From: CAWIMX01 sp963792785
GTDB lineage: Bacteria > Acidobacteriota > Vicinamibacteria > Vicinamibacterales > CAVVIG01
Assembly: GCA_963792785.1 (NCBI GenBank)
Contig: CAWBXO010000004.1
Coordinates: forward strand, 992,001-1,056,000
Direction: 5' to 3'
DNA length: 64,000 nt
In this document: one piece after another, positions 61,013-64,000 of the stretch
How positions within the stretch are numbered: position 1 is the stretch's first letter
Layout: every line of letters begins with the position of its first letter
Translations under genes and position numbers: made by a program
Notes under the pieces: generated by a model
Told to the model about the DNA's origin: nothing
Seen by the model: only the letters and a program-made list of their open reading frames with translations
Database searches by the model: none

Positions 61013-61206
61013 TCCTGACACTCCTCGTACCACGCCATCTGAATCGCTTCGAGCTTCGGCTCGTTCGACGCCTTCGGGTCGTCGTCGAATCCCTCGAGCG
61101 CCATCACGCGCTCGCGCAGGTCGGTGAACCGCAGCGTGAGCGGATCCACGTCGGGGAACTTCTCGCGCAGCGCGATGCCGATCGTCTCCGAGTCGACCCA
61201 CTTCAT
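61009..61206 (-). CDS. iscX: Fe-S cluster assembly protein IscX
   Basis: 65 residues, the family's length: MKWVDSETIGIALREKFPDVDP, LTLRFTDLRERVMALEGFDDDPKASNE, AIQMAWYEE. A small acidic protein that binds iron and IscS. It overlaps the ferredoxin gene by four bases and closes the ISC genes. Confidence 0.95.
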   Translation of the reverse strand: MKWVDSETIGIALREKFPDVDPLTLRFTDLRERVMALEGFDDDPKASNEPKLEAIQMAWYEECQE

Positions 61207-61602
61207 CGCGGCACCTCGCCGGGCCGCCCCTCGCGCGTCGACTTGCCGAGCTGGATGCCGCCGCCTTCCTGCACGTAATTCCTCGTGTACATCGGCAGTT
61301 CGCAGACGACGTCGCCGGAGATCACGGCCTGGCAGCCGAGCCGCGACCGCGCCGTCAGCCCCCACGCCGTGTCGAGGCGATCGGCCTCGTCGTCCTGCAT
61401 CTCGCTGAGATGCTCCTCGCCCTCTCGGACGATCACGTGGCAGGTCGTGCAGGCGCAGCTCCCGCCGCACGCGTGCTCGAGCGGAATGTGGAAGTGCTTC
61501 GCGACGTCGAGGAACGACTCCGCCTTGCCGTGGTTCGAATACGGCAGCTTGCCGTGCTCGAACTCCACGGTCCGCGGATCGCCGTCGATGATAAAGGTGA
61601 CC

Positions 61603-61610
<8 letters not shown>
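61203..61610 (-). CDS. fdx: 2Fe-2S ferredoxin of the ISC system
   Basis: 135 residues, adrenodoxin type. Cluster Cys: ACGGSCACTTCHV (three) and SRLGCQAVI (fourth). It supplies electrons for cluster assembly. A C-terminal tail of about 25 residues (EGGGIQLGKSTREGRPGEVPR) is longer than usual. It overlaps hscA by eight bases and iscX by four. Confidence 0.93.
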
Positions 61611-63432
<1,822 letters not shown>

Positions 63433-63440
63433 GAGCCTCC

Positions 63441-63460
63441 GGCGGGCCTGAAGGCCCGCC
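63441..63460. repeat. REP-like palindrome between hscB and hscA
   Basis: GGCGGGCCT-GA-AGGCCCGCC is a perfect hairpin filling the gap between the two genes. It is the same type as 4592-4611 and 56753-56770. In an operon it could stabilise the upstream message or tune the ratio of the two proteins. Confidence 0.7.
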
Positions 63461-64000
63461 CTACGACAGTTCGCGTTCGATTCCCGCGATCAGGTTCGAG
63501 ATGTAGTTCCGCTCGAGCACGCGGTCGCGCAACTGCTCGAGCACGCCGCGCCGCGCCCCGGCCGGCGCGTCCGCTTCCACGAGCGCGTCCCACCGGTCGG
63601 CGAGCTCGGCCAGGGCGGCCTCGTGATCGGCGCGCTTGGCGTCGATCGGCCCGCGGGCCTGCTCGAGCCGCGGCCGCCACTCGGCCTCCGGCGCGCCCGA
63701 CGCGCGCAGTTCGCGCACCGCGTCCAGCTCCTCGTTCAGCGCGAACACTTCCTCCAGGAGCGCCGGCGGCACCTGCCGCGACGCCTCCCGCGGGCTCGCG
63801 GCCGCCAGGCCTTCGATCTCCAGCAGGTACGCGGTCCGCGCCGCCGGATCGCGCAGCGTCCGGTACGCGTCGTTCAGGTACGACGCGCGGCTGAGGCTGG
63901 TGCGCCGTTCCTCGGGGCTGGCGTTGTGAAAATAGTCAGGGTGCCACTCCCGGCTCAGCGCGCGAAACCGCGTGTCGAGCGCACCGGCCGGCACGTTCAG
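63461..64000 (-). CDS. hscB: Co-chaperone HscB, N-terminus outside window
   Basis: About 180 residues are visible. J-domain with HPD in LSREWHPDYFHNASPEE and the C-terminal helical IscU-binding part (LLEEVFALNEELDAVR). The first J-domain helix, normally starting about 20 residues before FRALSREW, is cut by the window edge, so the ATG at 63994 is not the real start. It delivers IscU to HscA. Confidence 0.88.
   Translation of the reverse strand: MNVPAGALDTRFRALSREWHPDYFHNASPEERRTSLSRASYLNDAYRTLRDPAARTAYLLEIEGLAAASPREASRQVPPALLEEVFALNEELDAVRELRASGAPEAEWRPRLEQARGPIDAKRADHEAALAELADRWDALVEADAPAGARRGVLEQLRDRVLERNYISNLIAGIERELS

Overview
The window looks like chromosome of a high-GC, Gram-negative, respiring bacterium. 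Several traits together suggest Acidobacteriota, probably a Vicinamibacteria-like lineage. These are a secreted heme c plus copper-monooxygenase-like protein paired with a conserved Ig-like partner, several YVTN beta-propellers, futalosine-pathway menaquinone genes (mqnB, mqnD, mqnE), an ISC operon and an ECF41 sigma factor. This assignment is inference; no ribosomal RNA gene is present to confirm it.

Layout. 1-8.8 kb: two inverted copies of a gene pair (heme c/copper-monooxygenase-like protein plus Ig-like secreted protein). Between them lie duplicated and broken 3' ends, a 2.6-kb segment flanked by 19-bp direct repeats that encodes two exported proteins, and a frameshifted serine hydrolase. 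8.8-10.4 kb: an octaheme cytochrome c and a 36-residue membrane protein. 10.4-19.2 kb: a minus-strand operon, tightly overlapping in parts, of two beta-propellers, a TolC/MFP/RND efflux pump, a third propeller and a SemiSWEET. 19.2-24.8 kb: a divergent two-component system whose kinase has two frameshifts, an ECF41 unit with a visible target promoter, a frameshifted LprI-MliC lysozyme inhibitor and a DUF4136 protein. 24.9-31.9 kb: pgm, glycogen phosphorylase, a ribosome hibernation factor and cydAB. 32-36.7 kb: an arsenic operon (arsR, acr3, a cysteine-free arsD-like gene, osmC, an SDR/DUF2867 gene) with a 25-bp perfect palindrome over the arsR start.

36.8-43.7 kb is an accessory region bounded by copies of the 3' end of tRNA-Asn (24 bp, 48 bp and the intact gene). 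It holds a hybrid sensor kinase, a decayed IS481 element, a candidate toxin-antitoxin pair and gene fragments. 43.8-47.6 kb is housekeeping (osmC, recR, ybaB, dnaX, SRP RNA). 47.6-52.3 kb has a long inverted repeat, a 10-bp minisatellite hairpin, sod, nadA, mqnE and a YjbQ-family gene. 52.4-59.1 kb is a cobalamin-riboswitch operon: TonB receptor, BtuD, BtuC, BtuF, a PP-loop ATPase and a second BtuF-like protein. 59.1-64 kb holds mqnD, mqnB, a membrane protein and the ISC genes iscX, fdx, hscA and hscB, the last running off the edge.

How the parts fit. cydAB, superoxide dismutase, menaquinone synthesis, heme proteins and Fe-S assembly indicate aerobic to microaerobic respiration. B12 is taken up rather than made here. 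Several genes carry one- or two-base frameshifts; these may be real decay or assembly errors and should be checked against reads before the genes are called dead. The strongest candidates for new biology are the propeller/RND/SemiSWEET operon, the duplicated secreted redox pair with its scars, the tRNA-Asn nested island with its small toxin-antitoxin candidate, and the PP-loop ATPase inside the B12 operon.
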